Origin: Echinometra lucunter
Taxonomy: Eukaryota > Echinodermata > Echinoidea > Camarodonta > Echinometridae
Assembly (NCBI GenBank): GCA_029962745.1
Contig: CM057171.1
Span: 18,846,034 to 18,910,033, forward strand
Direction of reading: 5' to 3'
DNA length: 64,000 bases
Shown here: one piece after another, positions 43,006 to 54,299 of the stretch
Layout of the letters: every line of letters starts with the position of its first letter
Numbering within the stretch: the stretch's first letter is position 1
Notes under the pieces: generated by a model
Told to the model about the DNA's origin: nothing
The model's database searches: none
What the model saw: only the letters and a program-made list of their open reading frames with translations
Position numbers and translations under genes: made by a program

Positions 43006-43096
43006 GTAAGGAAAAAACGAAGAATTCATCGAATGAGTCAGGAAGTTGGTTTTTTTTTCAATTAAAAAAAAAATAAGAATGCCACAATGCGTTTAA

Positions 43097-43491
43097 CCCA
43101 TTCATGACAGAGGGTCCACATTTTGTGGTTTGGTCTAATAACTTTTGATGCAAAGCCCTAAAAATCATACCAAATACATGAACAGAAAGAGCAAAAATTC
43201 TACACTAACTGTGCCCATTTTTGTAGCAATAATATTTGTTGTTTGATGCTGATTTTTTTTTAAAGGAAAATAAGCATTAAAATCCTTAAATTGGCAGTGC
43301 GATGAAAATGTTTTTCCCTGCAAATTGGCAACTTTATGACTTCTCATCATACATTCTGTCCATTTTTATCATTTCAGATACATGATGTTTTATAAGAAAA
43401 ATGTAGCAATAAAAGAAAAATGTTGGTGTTGCCAATTTGAAGAATAAAAGCTGATCAAATTAGGCTTTAAATAATTCCTGTCAGGAATGGG
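43097..43491. mobile_element. TTAA-type MITE, copy 2
   Basis: It is nearly identical to 17376-17783 over its whole length, with TTAA on the left (43093-43096) and a mutated right target. It lies 90 bases after exon 3. The high similarity suggests both copies moved recently. Confidence 0.82.
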
Positions 43492-44570
43492 TGTGGAACA
43501 TGATATCATTCTTAAAACAAGGATGAAAGATTTGCAGGATACGTTAGGAAAACATCGATAAAATAACTATTCCAAGTTAGTTCACCTTCCCGATCAAGGA
43601 GATTACAGGGTCTGAGCATGCAGACTATCAGTTCTTATTCACGTGATCAAAAATAAAGTTTCGATCACGTGATCACGTGATCCAATGACGGCACTGTTTC
43701 TTCTGCACAAGTGACTGTGAATTCTACAAACATGCAAACCTGTTTTACTAATTAATTTTAAGGTCTTTTGAATGTTTGCCAGCCTCCTTATATTCTAGTG
43801 GTCAGAGCATCATCATTTCTGGGAATCTTTGAAGGGGTTAACTTTGACGATGTCGTCCATGATCTGATGATGCCATCATGTTTCTTTTTAAGGAAATAAT
43901 CTTAAAAGATTATAGTGAATTGATTTCGCAGAAAATCTTTCAGGAAATAAGAAAACTTTGAATTCCTTGAAGCCATGAATACCACTTAGAGTTAGAATGA
44001 TAAGAAACTAATGTTTACGGTTAGACCCTCTTCCTCATCTTTATGCTTCTTTGCGTGTATTTGCTTTTGCTTTTGTTGTTGTTGGTGGTTTGTTTTTTCG
44101 TTTGTTGATTCCGTACAAATCTATCTATCCTTCTTCTGTAGGGTTTTATAAGCTAATCGATTGCTGATTAACTTATTGATCGATAGCAAAATATTAATTA
44201 CCTCGACGATTCACCCCGCTCCCCATCCCGAAATTCTTCATAATCTTTCCTTAACTTAAAATTCTTTCGCGCCTTTGCAAGGGCAAGCATGAGGAATTTT
44301 AAAAGAATACCATTTGATACAAGCATAATAATCGGCTCCGTTTCGTGTGAGGCTTGACCCCTCGACATTATAAACAATATACTCTTTTTTCCGCTTTATG
44401 ATGACACACTGCAAAGGAAATTGGCAATAATCAGAAAGTCGTCATTCAGTAATATATTGGTGTTATAAAGTAGCAACTCGCAAATTTCATCCTAACGACA
44501 TAAGTACATAACATTGCTTTTTATGTGTTATTATTATATATAAATAAATAAATAAATAAATAAATAAATG

Positions 44571-44606
<36 letters not shown>

Positions 44607-45300
44607 TATATTTTGAGGGGGGTTGTATCTATCAATTTGTTTTCAGATTTTGTTGGTTTGTTTGTTTTGTTAGTTTTTGTGTTTGTTTGTTTGGGGTTCT
44701 CTTGGGGGAAACAGCATATGCTGATAGGGTGTTCCGTCCCACAAGTGGTAAATAAATTGAATTGAATTGAACTGTACAACATTTGAATGTGTTTCACTAT
44801 AGCCCACTTATTCAAACATTATCATGTAAATAAGTACAAGAAATGACAGTGAAATTTTAGCAGGACATTCGGGTGACATTTTCAGAAACGGCAGAAGAGA
44901 GAGAGAGACTAAATTATATAAAAACATCTTAAAGCAAAAGAAAACTTTGTGAGTATTCAGTATTCGAAGTGCGAGTGATGACAATGATTTTAATCACTAA
45001 AAATCTCTCAGTTCTTGCACTTTAATTCTAGTCACCTTTTATTAGGCACCATTGCCAAGAATTGTGACGTCACAATGCATATTTATTATTCACAAAATTG
45101 ATCTTTCATGACGAAAACCACAGGCACTGATTAAAATCTGAGATAGAACACTATATTGGAGAGTAAGTATTCTTTGCTTTTCCATGATGACATTAAGCAG
45201 ACCCCAAATCAAAAGAACGTTCCTGCAAAACCACACATAAGATCATTGATTAAGGGGGTATAATTCCGTCGAAATAAGACATTCAAAATTATTTATTTTA
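43492..45300. other. Intron 3, no exon seen
   Basis: gatcacgtgatc palindromes lie at 43640-43680. An AT/AC microsatellite fills 44535-44612. A LINE-type (GAATT)n tail is seen near 44758. Confidence 0.45.
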
Positions 45301-45988
45301 CACCCCCATTCAACAGAGGGCAAGACCTCTCAAAGACCACTAAAGGACCGAAAAATTTGACAGATCCCTCAATGATCTTTCAGTGAACTTTCAATGATCT
45401 CCAGGATTTTTCATGATTCCTCAGTGATCTGTCAGTGAATTTCATAGTCTCTGTGGTCTCCACCAAATTTTGAACCGGTTCAAAATAGTCTTTCAGCCGT
45501 CTTTCAGAAAAATGGTCTGTTAGTCATGTTAGTGGTCTTTCAGTGATCTCTGACCGAGTGCTCAAGGGTCTTACTAGTCTTACAATGATCTCTCGACAGT
45601 CTCTCATATATATTTGCGTTAAATGGTCTTACAGAAATCTCAGCTGTTCTCTCAGAGTTCTCTCAGAGATCTTGGTCGGTCTCTCAGAGATCTTTAATCG
45701 AATTCTCGAAGATCCTCAGTCAGTTGGTCAGCTTTCTTTCTGTCATGTCTCAATAGGACTCTTTTTGGTCCCTCAATGAACGCTTGCTGATCTTCAAGGT
45801 TCCACAGAGATCTCTGAGAAATTTTGCTGGAAAATTACTTTTTGATCTTTCAATGAACTTCCAAGGGTTTTTAGAGTCATTCCACAGAGACACTATTTTT
45901 CTCTGGTCTTGGAGACTACTGAGAGATCTTGCCAATTTTTGGTTTCTCAGTGGTCTCTCAAGGGTCTCCGCTCTGTGGAATGGGGGCC
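45301..45988. mobile_element. PIF/Harbinger-type MITE, 688 bp, TTA target, full of gatctctcag words
   Basis: TTA flanks both ends (45298-45300, 45989-45991). The ends cacccccattcaacagaggg and ctctgtggaatgggggcc are inverted repeats, and similarity continues inward for 60-70 bases. The interior consists of more than twenty degenerate copies of tctcagtgatct-like words. No coding capacity. Confidence 0.75.
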
Positions 45989-45991
45989 TTA

Positions 45992-47776
45992 ACTCGAGCA
46001 TATCGGGAGACAAAGTTTTCTTTTGTGTACAGTATACACATACACCCACACAAAAGAACAGAATACACGTGGAATTCCTCCGTCGAATATTCCATCATCA
46101 TGTTCATCTACTTTAATGCAAAATTTTATCATCAAAATACGCTCCTGAAAACAAAATAGTTCTGCGAAGTGGTCAGAGAAAATAAGGAGTAAATTGTTTT
46201 TATTTCTGCCATGTCTGTGTGCGGTACTTTCTCATTCTTACATTGCTGCTTAGTGTTCTGTACTGTTCATTTAACTCAGTAGCATTGTATCTTGTAAAGT
46301 AAAAAGGGGAGACATTTGTATACATTCGGTTAGTTACGTTGCTCAATTGAATTTCCGGTCAACTCTAAACGATAAAAATAGCGATTATAAATAGCCAGTT
46401 GTTGCCATTTCCCACTATAATTGCCAGAGATCGTTTTGGCAATCATTTTAAGAGGCCCGCAACGTCGGCATGAATTTAATTTTGTGCAAAGAGTTTTGTT
46501 TATGGATTCTGTTTATTTATATATATATTCACTGATATTTCCAGAGCCTATTTGTACTTATCTTCAATTCATTCCTTATGGGCGTGGGAGCCCAACATAA
46601 TATTAAAGCCACTGGTAACTTTTATTCTAGGAGAACAACTTTTAAAGAAACATCAACCATGTCAACGCCAGAAATTCAGGCGCACACAAAATTTAGCGAT
46701 GGCCGATGGATTTTTGTTTTTCTTTTTTCCCCTTCTTCTTCTTCTTCTTGTTCCTCTTCTTTTTAGAAAGGGGTGTGGGTGGAGGTGGGAAGAGAGGAGC
46801 TCTGAGATCATATTTACAACCAAAATCAAAGGAGACCAAATTAAATGACAATGTTTATTCCATGTACGATATTTCTGTCAGTTTGTTTTGATTCACTAGT
46901 ATATGAAGTATAGGAAAATAAACGTCTTTAATATTACTTGAAATAGATCATTTTCATGTTTTCCCAGTATAATATGCTATGTATTTTCAATCTGTAAGTT
47001 GGACAGTTTCAGCTTTTAGCTGCATGTTTGATGAGTTTTACAATAAACCAGTTCAGTTCAGTATAATGCAAATGCAATTTAATGAAAATTAAACACTAAA
47101 AAGATGCTCAGTTTGTTTCTTTCCAATTTCCTTAGGGTTGCTTTTTGCTCCCTTTTACTGATTTATTTATAGAATAAATGTATACATGCCTATGAGAGAG
47201 TGACCACAGGCCATATGCAGCTGGCTTTTATATCTGGAATTCGTCATCAGGGCAGGGTAAAGATCACTTACTTCAGTTTGGCTTTTTTTTCCTGGAAACG
47301 GTTTACAGATAGCCACTGAATGAATATACCTTGCCAACATAACTTGGCACGATTTTCCCCAAGAAGGTCATTTCATCACCTTTAATGAGGTCCTATACAA
47401 TAAAGGAAAAGCATTACAGTTTTCTTTTAGCATTTTCATTTTACTTGCGTTGATAAAGCACGTGTACTAAACTCTGTGCCTACTTCTTGAACACAAGTTG
47501 CTCGTGAAGACTCAAAAACCATGCAAAAGGCTTGCCACACATAGCAACAACTAATGGATAAAGGTTCAGTCCGTAGATATAAATTCAATGGTAGCAAGTT
47601 ATTTGAATAGTTGTTTACGGGTTCTTATAAGAATCATCTATAAATTGGAGTACATTATTAATCATTTTAATTTATTATAGAGCTTTTGAACATTGTCATG
47701 ACGCTTCATTCTTTTATTTCATTGTTTCTATCTTTCGGCTCTTGCTGTCTCTATCTCCCCCTCTTTCACTATTTTC

Positions 47777-47829
<53 letters not shown>

Positions 47830-48019
47830 TCATCTCTCTCACACACACATGCACCACACACCCACACACCGTGTATCTTTCTCTCTCTCTCTCTCTCTCC
47901 CCCTTCTCTCTCTTTCTCCCCATATCTCTCCTTCCCTCCTCTCCCTCCCCCCCCCCCTCTCTCTCTCTCTCTTTCTCTTTCCCCTCCTCCTCATTCTACT
48001 CCTCTTCTCTTTCCCACAG
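45992..48019. other. Intron 3, end, with (TC)n tracts
   Basis: Mostly AT-rich. From 47776 to 48005 it is almost pure TC repeats with a (CA)n interruption; these form the polypyrimidine tract before exon 4. Confidence 0.6.
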
Positions 48020-48119
48020 CCTCAACATGATTCCCCTGAAGGTGCACGAGGAGATGTTACAGAAGGCCAATGACCGTGCCTGCCTGGCTGAACGAAAAGT
48101 CTCTGTTCTCGAACAAGAG
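48020..48119 (+). CDS. Coiled-coil gene, exon 4
   Basis: The acceptor is ttcccacag and the donor gaacaagag|gtaatc. It adds 33 residues plus the completion of a serine codon: SLNMIPLKVHEEMLQKANDR and then ACLAERKVSVLEQE. The last 20 residues extend the coiled coil begun in exon 3. It leaves in phase 0, matching exon 5. The preceding 230 bases of TC repeats make an unusually long polypyrimidine tract. Confidence 0.78.
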
Positions 48120-48525
48120 GTAATCACTGTTCTGCCTTTTCTCACAAGATGGCGCTATGACAAAATGATGGTTTGTCTCTTTGACTTCGAATAGATTAGA
48201 TTTCAAGACTGAAAGTTACAAACTGAGAGAAGATACAAAAATTTCATGTGGGTCACGTTAAGTATTTCAACAGAGGTTTTTGTTTAAGAATGAAGTAAAA
48301 GTGATATTGTGTATCAAAAATTGATTTAAAAAAAAAAACCCCTTCACGGGCTAAATGGCGAACAAGCTCAAAGATCACGAAGGGTGTGACGTTCTTTTCT
48401 TGAATTGTCGGACTAATGTGAATTTGAAATATTATCAATAAAGCCTCTTAGGTAAGCATTTTGGTTGTGTATATTATGTTGAACTTAACGTTAAGCTTTG
48501 TTTCATATTTTGCTAATTTCCTCAG

Positions 48526-49585
48526 GTTAAGAAATTACGTTCCCAGCAAAGTCGACCAAGTCCACAAATAAACACCCCACCTGTGATGCCACCAATATCT
48601 GAAACACCTGGAGAAGGGTACGAAGAGCCACATCGGAACGACGGTAAGGAGAACTACAAGCCACCTCACGCAGCTCCGAGATTCGTGGGACTTGGGGTCA
48701 TGCCATCCGTGGCGACGTCCTCAACGCGAGAACGCTCCAAGACAGGCAATGGCCACGCCAACGACCTCAGCTGCAGACGAGGGACAACTGGAAAGCATAC
48801 GCTGGTTCTCGCGAATGGACACACCAATATCCCAGACAGGGAACAGAAGTCACCCAGGGCACTGCCTAGTTCCACGTTTCCACGTGGCATCAGCGTGATG
48901 CCCTCGGTGGCTCCTCAGCCGGTAATGCCATCCATTGCGACAGTCAAGTCGACAACAAAGAATAGCCACGTTGAGGATTACCCCGAGCCACACATCTTCA
49001 CTGGCTCAAAGACGCTCGGACGCAGCTCCAAGCAATCCACTAAAGCATTCCGCAAGCACAATGGTACTGTTCACTACCTACCAACTTTAGGAAATAGGAA
49101 AATTGAACGTTTGGCGGGACAGCCAAAGATGGGTCGTAGGCCAAGCGTGCATTCCTTAGTTACCCAATCGATTGTAAACCTTGATGACCAACGCGAAAGA
49201 GAACTGATGGAGGAGGAAGAGCGGATACGTCTTCAGGCCGAACAAGAAGAGATGGAAAGACTTGAGCGTGAGCGTGTCGATATCCTCAACAAAGAGAACA
49301 AACCCTCTAAACGTAAAGGAAAGTTCAGGAAAACGACCAAGGCTTCAAAAGTCAGCAAATCCTTTCTCTCTCGCAATAACCCCTCAAAATCAAAAGCGGC
49401 AAAGTCGGGGACGCAGAAGTCTTTGTTGAGTCGGATGCATACCAAGTTCTTTACAACGCGTAGGAAGACAGTGAGGCACATCTATGACCTACCGGAAGTG
49501 TCTTCACTGGAAACATGTAGCTTGACCTCGGACTACGAGACTCCTTCGCAGAAAATGCAGAACTTTGCAGCAACACCTCTGATCC
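48526..49585 (+). CDS. Coiled-coil gene, exon 5, large central exon
   Basis: The acceptor is tgctaatttcctcag and the donor ctgatcc|gtaagt. The exon encodes 353 residues. It begins VKKLRSQQSRPSP, ending the coiled coil, then turns into a low-complexity, probably disordered stretch. In order it shows a KEN sequence (GKENYKPP, about residue 178 of the long form), three VMPS(V/I)A motifs, a highly charged single helix (REELMEEEERIRLQAEQEE-like, about 356-392) with a second KEN (LNKENKPSKRKG, about 393), and a lysine-rich tail (GKFRKTTKASKVSKSFLSR). No catalytic domain is seen. Codon use is more GC-rich than the surrounding DNA, as expected for a real exon. KEN boxes are degradation signals of mitotic proteins; a chromosome, spindle or centrosome role is a guess. 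Confidence 0.82.
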
Positions 49586-49906
49586 GTAAGTTCGGGTCTC
49601 TATTCTTTTTTCCTCGCACCGCAATTCAGTCATGTTCAAAAATTTTGAATGTAGGTGGGCGTTCTCATCATTGCTATTCATCCCAAAACTTGATTCATTT
49701 TCCATTTAGAACAGTTTCGATGGAAGGCCATTTCATTTCATTCTCCGCTTGCACAATCATACATTACAATTTATTCTGCATATATGCATTCCCGAAATTT
49801 TATTCATTTTTAGAGAGGTTCATTCATCATTTTCATACATGTAGTTCCCAAGCAGTTTTTTTTCTTAATTTTCCACCGAAATCCAGTTAAGAAACATAAT
49901 CAAGCA

Positions 49907-50200
49907 GGGGATGTTTCATATAGCTGTTCGTAAAGTTACGAATGACTTTACGAGCGACTTGAATATGGCAAATCAAATGGAATTCTCAATCATTGTAGAT
50001 CGCATTAGCTAAAGGTGAGATGTACAAACATTAAATTTGTTTACGAACATTTTTATTGCCAAGTATGTTTGTTGCCCCTGTTTCACTGAGATTATGGGAA
50101 ATGCAGTCACACTTTGTTAAAACATCAAGAAGCTATTGTTCATCCCATTTGGTACTTCATGTTCAAGTCGTTCTTACGAACAGCTTTATGAAACACCCTC
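49907..50200. mobile_element. Hairpin MITE with ttcgtaaag dyads, copy C
   Basis: The ends gatgtttcatatagctgttc and gaacagctttatgaaacacc pair, with cgtaaagttacgaatgactt next to the left end. The same family is at 23530 and 29690. It sits in the intron between exons 5 and 6. Confidence 0.75.
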
Positions 50201-50505
50201 CGACTTCAGGCATACGAATGTTAAAAACAAAATGATAGCGTTCATTATAGTCATGCCTTCTCGAGACTAATTTTGACATCGACTTGGAATATTGTCTTAA
50301 ATTATTGAAATTGCAGTATTAAGGTATAAAGTGCTCAAACTAATTTTCATGGAGAAAAATGTCATCATTATGAACAAAGTAATTTTAGAGACTGAAAGTC
50401 TCCGTCGAAAATGTTAGAAGGTGTGGAGTAAACCTTAAACTCAGACATGGTCTCTTTTTTCCGCAAAGTTGGTCCTAGCCACTATGTGTTCTGTTTCCCA
50501 ATTAG

Positions 50506-50619
50506 GTCCAAGCCCGGAAAAGAAACGGTTCAAACCCCGGGTCCAGCCGCGGGTAAAGACACTGAAAAAGACCGGGAGCGTAAGACGAAAATCGAGAGGC
50601 AAGCGGACCCTCCCAACCG
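50506..50619 (+). CDS. Coiled-coil gene, exon 6, basic region
   Basis: The acceptor is ctgtttcccaattag and the donor ccaaccg|gttagt. In the phase required by exon 5 it reads without stops as RPSPEKKRFKPRVQPRVKTL and KKTGSVRRKSRGKRTLPT: 38 residues, about half of them lysine or arginine. This suggests a nucleic-acid- or microtubule-binding tail and/or a nuclear localisation signal. The phase match on both sides supports the exon. Confidence 0.72.
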
Positions 50620-52111
50620 GTTAGTGTGAACGCATTTCTCCCATATAGCACCGTCTTAAAATGCACTAATCTGAACTAAACTGACGAAAATTAATCTGCT
50701 TGCAACTTTACCTAAGAGAACAAATAACAAGGACCTGTTTCAATGCTTTTGATTTTGCTAAATTACTATTTTTGGGTTATATTTCGCTTTATAGACAAAA
50801 ATCTGCACTAACCTAAATTTTGGATAGAGTTGCCCTTTCGCCTTGCAAATTGATATTCTTGACAATAATTAGCCTTTCTATTTCAACGTTTTAACTCTTG
50901 TATGCCTGAAGGTAGCGCATGCTACGTGTCGCACCCTTTCACATGCTTTCGAATTTTCATGGAATGAATCACCTTAATTATGCACGATTGCACGTCTTTG
51001 TGCATGCTATGATTTCGCAGTGTGAAATAACCCTTCAATTTTACTGGAAAGGCAATGTGTTGTAGCGGTGTCATTTACATTTTCTTTTGTGTAAGTGAAT
51101 GAGTTTTGATCCTATCCCATCACAAGTATGTGTGGTATGAGTGTAATCATGCGAGTGTGGGGCATTCGTGTAGATTTTGCGCTTGTGGATCGGTTGTGTG
51201 TGTGCGTCCGTGATGTGTAATAAAGGTATACCTAAGTCGGAATAACGCAAAAATTTTCTTCGAACGTAGTTCTTTTTTTAATAGTCTGCCTCACTTCATT
51301 TTTTTTTCTGTATGCATTGTCATCCTTTGGTGTCGGAGTGTACAGTCTTGGCGCATGCCCATGATACGCCAAAACACGCCTTGAACTGCGTAAATAAACC
51401 ACCGACAACACCAGCAAAATACATGAAATACACTGACATATTATTGATGGGCGAAATATTCTACACTCTTCTAAAGTCTGAGCATACTCAAATACTTATG
51501 ACGGATGTGCCTTGGGTAATATTGCCTTATTTCTTCAATATTACCGAAAGGCGAAGTCAAGTTAGACCTATCTGAAAGAAAAACTAAAAATAACGCAACG
51601 ACATTTCCGCATGTCTTCGAGTGACAAGATTCCTCTGTCGAGGGGCTTTATTATAATGATGAAATGAAATGAAAAGGAATTCACATTTATTTCCTTCGGA
51701 GACAATAACATAATGTACATTCGATATATATGATACAGAGAAGGTGGCGAACACCCGAAAAGCGGAGATAGTGTTGTTGACGCCGAAGACATAATGGCAA
51801 TACTAATAAAGCACGAAGCCGAATATAGATACATTATTTGACGTTATACAGAGTGAGGGATAACGGAGTGAGGGCAAATATGAAAATATTACAAAGAAAA
51901 GAAAAATGGTGGCATCATTAAATGGTACCAAGTAACAAACGAAATGGTCGTAATGGGACATAGCAAGATATTGAGTTGATTGAGTTAATCACCCGTTATA
52001 TTATAGACGCAGTGTTTTTTTCAGTATCGGATGGATTTAGACCGTAATGTGTAGTTTTACCTACAGGCAGCTTGATTTTTTTTTTCTTGAGGGCATATTT
52101 TTTTCTTATAG
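50620..52111. other. Intron 6
   Basis: No repeat element with clear ends; AT-rich, with no further open exon that fits the frame. Confidence 0.5.
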
Positions 52112-52206
52112 GAAGGCCGATCGCATCGAAAATCACAACCGAACTGCAGCCCCAGTCCGCGCCCCTGCGTAAATCTGTCCTATACCGCCCTCTCCCTCGA
52201 ACGCAG
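52112..52206 (+). CDS. Coiled-coil gene, exon 7
   Basis: The acceptor is a T-run ending tttttcttatag and the donor cgaacgcag|gtatgg. With the split glycine codon from exon 6 it reads GRPIASKITTELQPQSAPLR then KSVLYRPLPRTQ, ending in phase 0. It is proline- and arginine-rich, with no recognised motif. A 50-base C-rich run begins 55 bases after the donor. Confidence 0.7.
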
Positions 52207-52261
52207 GTATGGAGACTCAAGACTTGGTTTTTAGTGCAAGCTCTGAAAAGGCCGAAGCAAG

Positions 52262-52314
52262 CCCCCCCCCCACCCCCCCCCCCCCCACCCCCCCCCCCCC
52301 CCCCACCCCCTCCC
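52262..52314. repeat. C-rich run (poly-C with A interruptions)
   Basis: About 53 bases of C with only four A and one T. The complementary strand could form a G-quadruplex. Confidence 0.9.
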
Positions 52315-52679
52315 CGAACTCATTCCAATTTTAATACTTCGCCGCGATAAGTTGACGGACTTGTTAATCAGTTATCGTGTTTACTGGAAACGGAGCGCGG
52401 GAGCTTTAAGCAGTGAGCGTATAATGTTTAACTTGAATATGGGCGGGGAGAATATTTAACCTAGAATTAAGTGCTTGATAGATTATGATCTTAATTCATG
52501 AGATTTTATTACAGGCAGACCGCAGTGCATTAAATTAAAGCCAGCATTGATTGCGGAAAAAAAAAAGTTTTTAGAGCAGAGAAAAATTAAAATAATATGG
52601 TTGCTCATTATTGTCTTCTGTATCGTTTTAGACAGAATTACATTCAGAAATAAGAAGATTAAGGAAGAAAGGGAAGAAG

Positions 52680-53000
52680 GAGATTTATGCCTGATAATCA
52701 TGATAATCATGATTGTAATAATGATAAATAATAATAATGATAATAATGGTAATCATGATAATAATAAAGATAATAATTATAATGATAATGAAAATAATGA
52801 TACTGATACTACTACTACTACCACTACTAATACTACTACTACTACTATTAATGATAGTGAGGAGAAGAAGAAGAAGAAGAGAAGAAAGGGAGGTGGAGGA
52901 GGAGAAGGAAAGGAGGAAAGGACGCAGAAGAACAAGAAGAACAAGAAGAACAAGAAGATAAAGATCATAGGAAGAAGAAGAAAAAAAAAAAAAGACCATA
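52680..53000. repeat. (AATGAT)n, (ACT)n and (AAG)n microsatellites
   Basis: Trinucleotide and hexanucleotide repeats with A-runs; long open frames in both strands here are artefacts. Confidence 0.88.
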
Positions 53001-53369
53001 TCACTGTGGCCAATAACCAGCCGTACACTGCGCTGCTTTCCAAACATATGTTTCAAAGATAAAAACCAAGATATTGTCAGGTATGCTTCATTTCCTTTTG
53101 CTGTGAGTTTGAGTCAGGGCAATCTACACTGTGTCGCCATTTTTTCCTCTTTCCCTTTCCTTTTTGCTTCTCTTTTTCTCATCGTAAAAGCTGTTATGTC
53201 CTGCACCTGTACTACACGATTTATGGTTATTTATTACGTTTTTGTTTACTTCAAATATTAACGGTCGCCATGTTCCTATTGTGATTGAGCGATTAATTCA
53301 CTTGGCACAGAGAAACACATGACACGGTCCGGTAAAATTTTTCCTTTTGACTTCCTCATTCCCATGCAG

Positions 53370-53414
53370 AAGCAATGGAGAAGATATTGGCAGATTACAA
53401 GAATACAAATATAA
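53370..53414 (+). CDS. Coiled-coil gene, probable last exon 8
   Basis: After a pyrimidine-rich stretch and acceptor cccatgcag the frame demanded by exon 7 (phase 0) reads KQWRRYWQITRIQI and stops at 53412-53414. This would give a protein of about 574 residues (start at 28058) or 533 (start at 41686). The tract is short, so the evidence is only an acceptor and a quick stop; the true last exon could be elsewhere downstream. Confidence 0.35.
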   Translation, partial: KQWRRYWQITRIQI

Positions 53415-53454
53415 ATATTTGCGTATTTCCGTGCAACATGCGATGATGCAAAGT

Positions 53455-53680
53455 TTTAAGTTCAAGTTTTATTTCCAACATAACATGAGACATAGAATAC
53501 CTTTTTTTTAACCAAAAAAAAAAAAAATCGTAAAACTATTTTCTCTTTTTTTAAAAGCAATACAAACAAAACGAAATAGATGTCTGCTTGACACAATGTA
53601 TTACGAAAAGGAAATTAATATTGGAAAAGAGAAATCCACAAGAAAGGAATGCTTGTATTTACGTGGACTCCTAAAGGCAA
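53455..53680 (-). mobile_element. LINE 3' end, minus strand
   Basis: Read on the minus strand it contains aatacaagcattc, tgtggatttctcttttccaa, gtgtcaagcagacatcta and ends ggaaataaaacttgaactta, aligning with 26195-26455. It is an inverted copy of the same LINE family, without coding sequence. Confidence 0.78.
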
Positions 53681-53715
53681 TATTGCGGTATGAACGAGGA
53701 TACAGAGACAGAGAC

Positions 53716-53720
<5 letters not shown>

Positions 53721-53751
<31 letters not shown>

Positions 53752-54299
53752 TAACTGAGAATATCGAAACCTGTGTAAACATTAATTTGACAATATGACG
53801 ACATATTACTGCGAATTCATGTCACCTTTATTACATCCGAATAGGTTAAAAAAAAAACCAACCTATTATGTTTATTCACGAATCATTAAAAATGTAATGA
53901 AGGCTGTAATTTCGATATTATCTGAACAACATGCATGTTTCTCTCCAGAACCCTTGTTGCCATGGTTACTGACAATTTAGAACTCCTAGAGAGAGAGAGA
54001 GAGAGAGAGAAATTAACTGAGAATATCGAAACCTGTGTAAACATTAATTTGACAATATGACGACATATTACTGCGAATTCATGTCACCTTTATTACATCC
54101 GAATAGGTTAAAAAAAACCCAACCTATTATGTTTATTCACGAATCATTAAAAATGTAATGAAGGCTGTAATTTTGATATTATCTGAACAACAGTTAATGG
54201 AGGTGTACGGAAGAGACCCATTTTACTGGTTATTTCACCTTATGCATGTTTCTCTCCAGAACCCTTGTTGCCATGGTTACGGACAATTTAGAACTCCTA
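53721..54299. repeat. Recent tandem duplication with (GA)n, ~270 and 310 bp
   Basis: The units 53721-53989 and 53990-54299 both start with (GA)n then aattaactgagaatatcgaa and end gacaatttagaactccta. They are almost identical. The second has 50 more bases (54192-54241), so the first copy probably lost them. Confidence 0.9.

Noticed and set aside
52547..53062. 171-codon plus-strand frame
   Set aside because: Mostly trinucleotide repeat (Asn/Asp, Thr, Lys runs); no splice link to the gene's frame.
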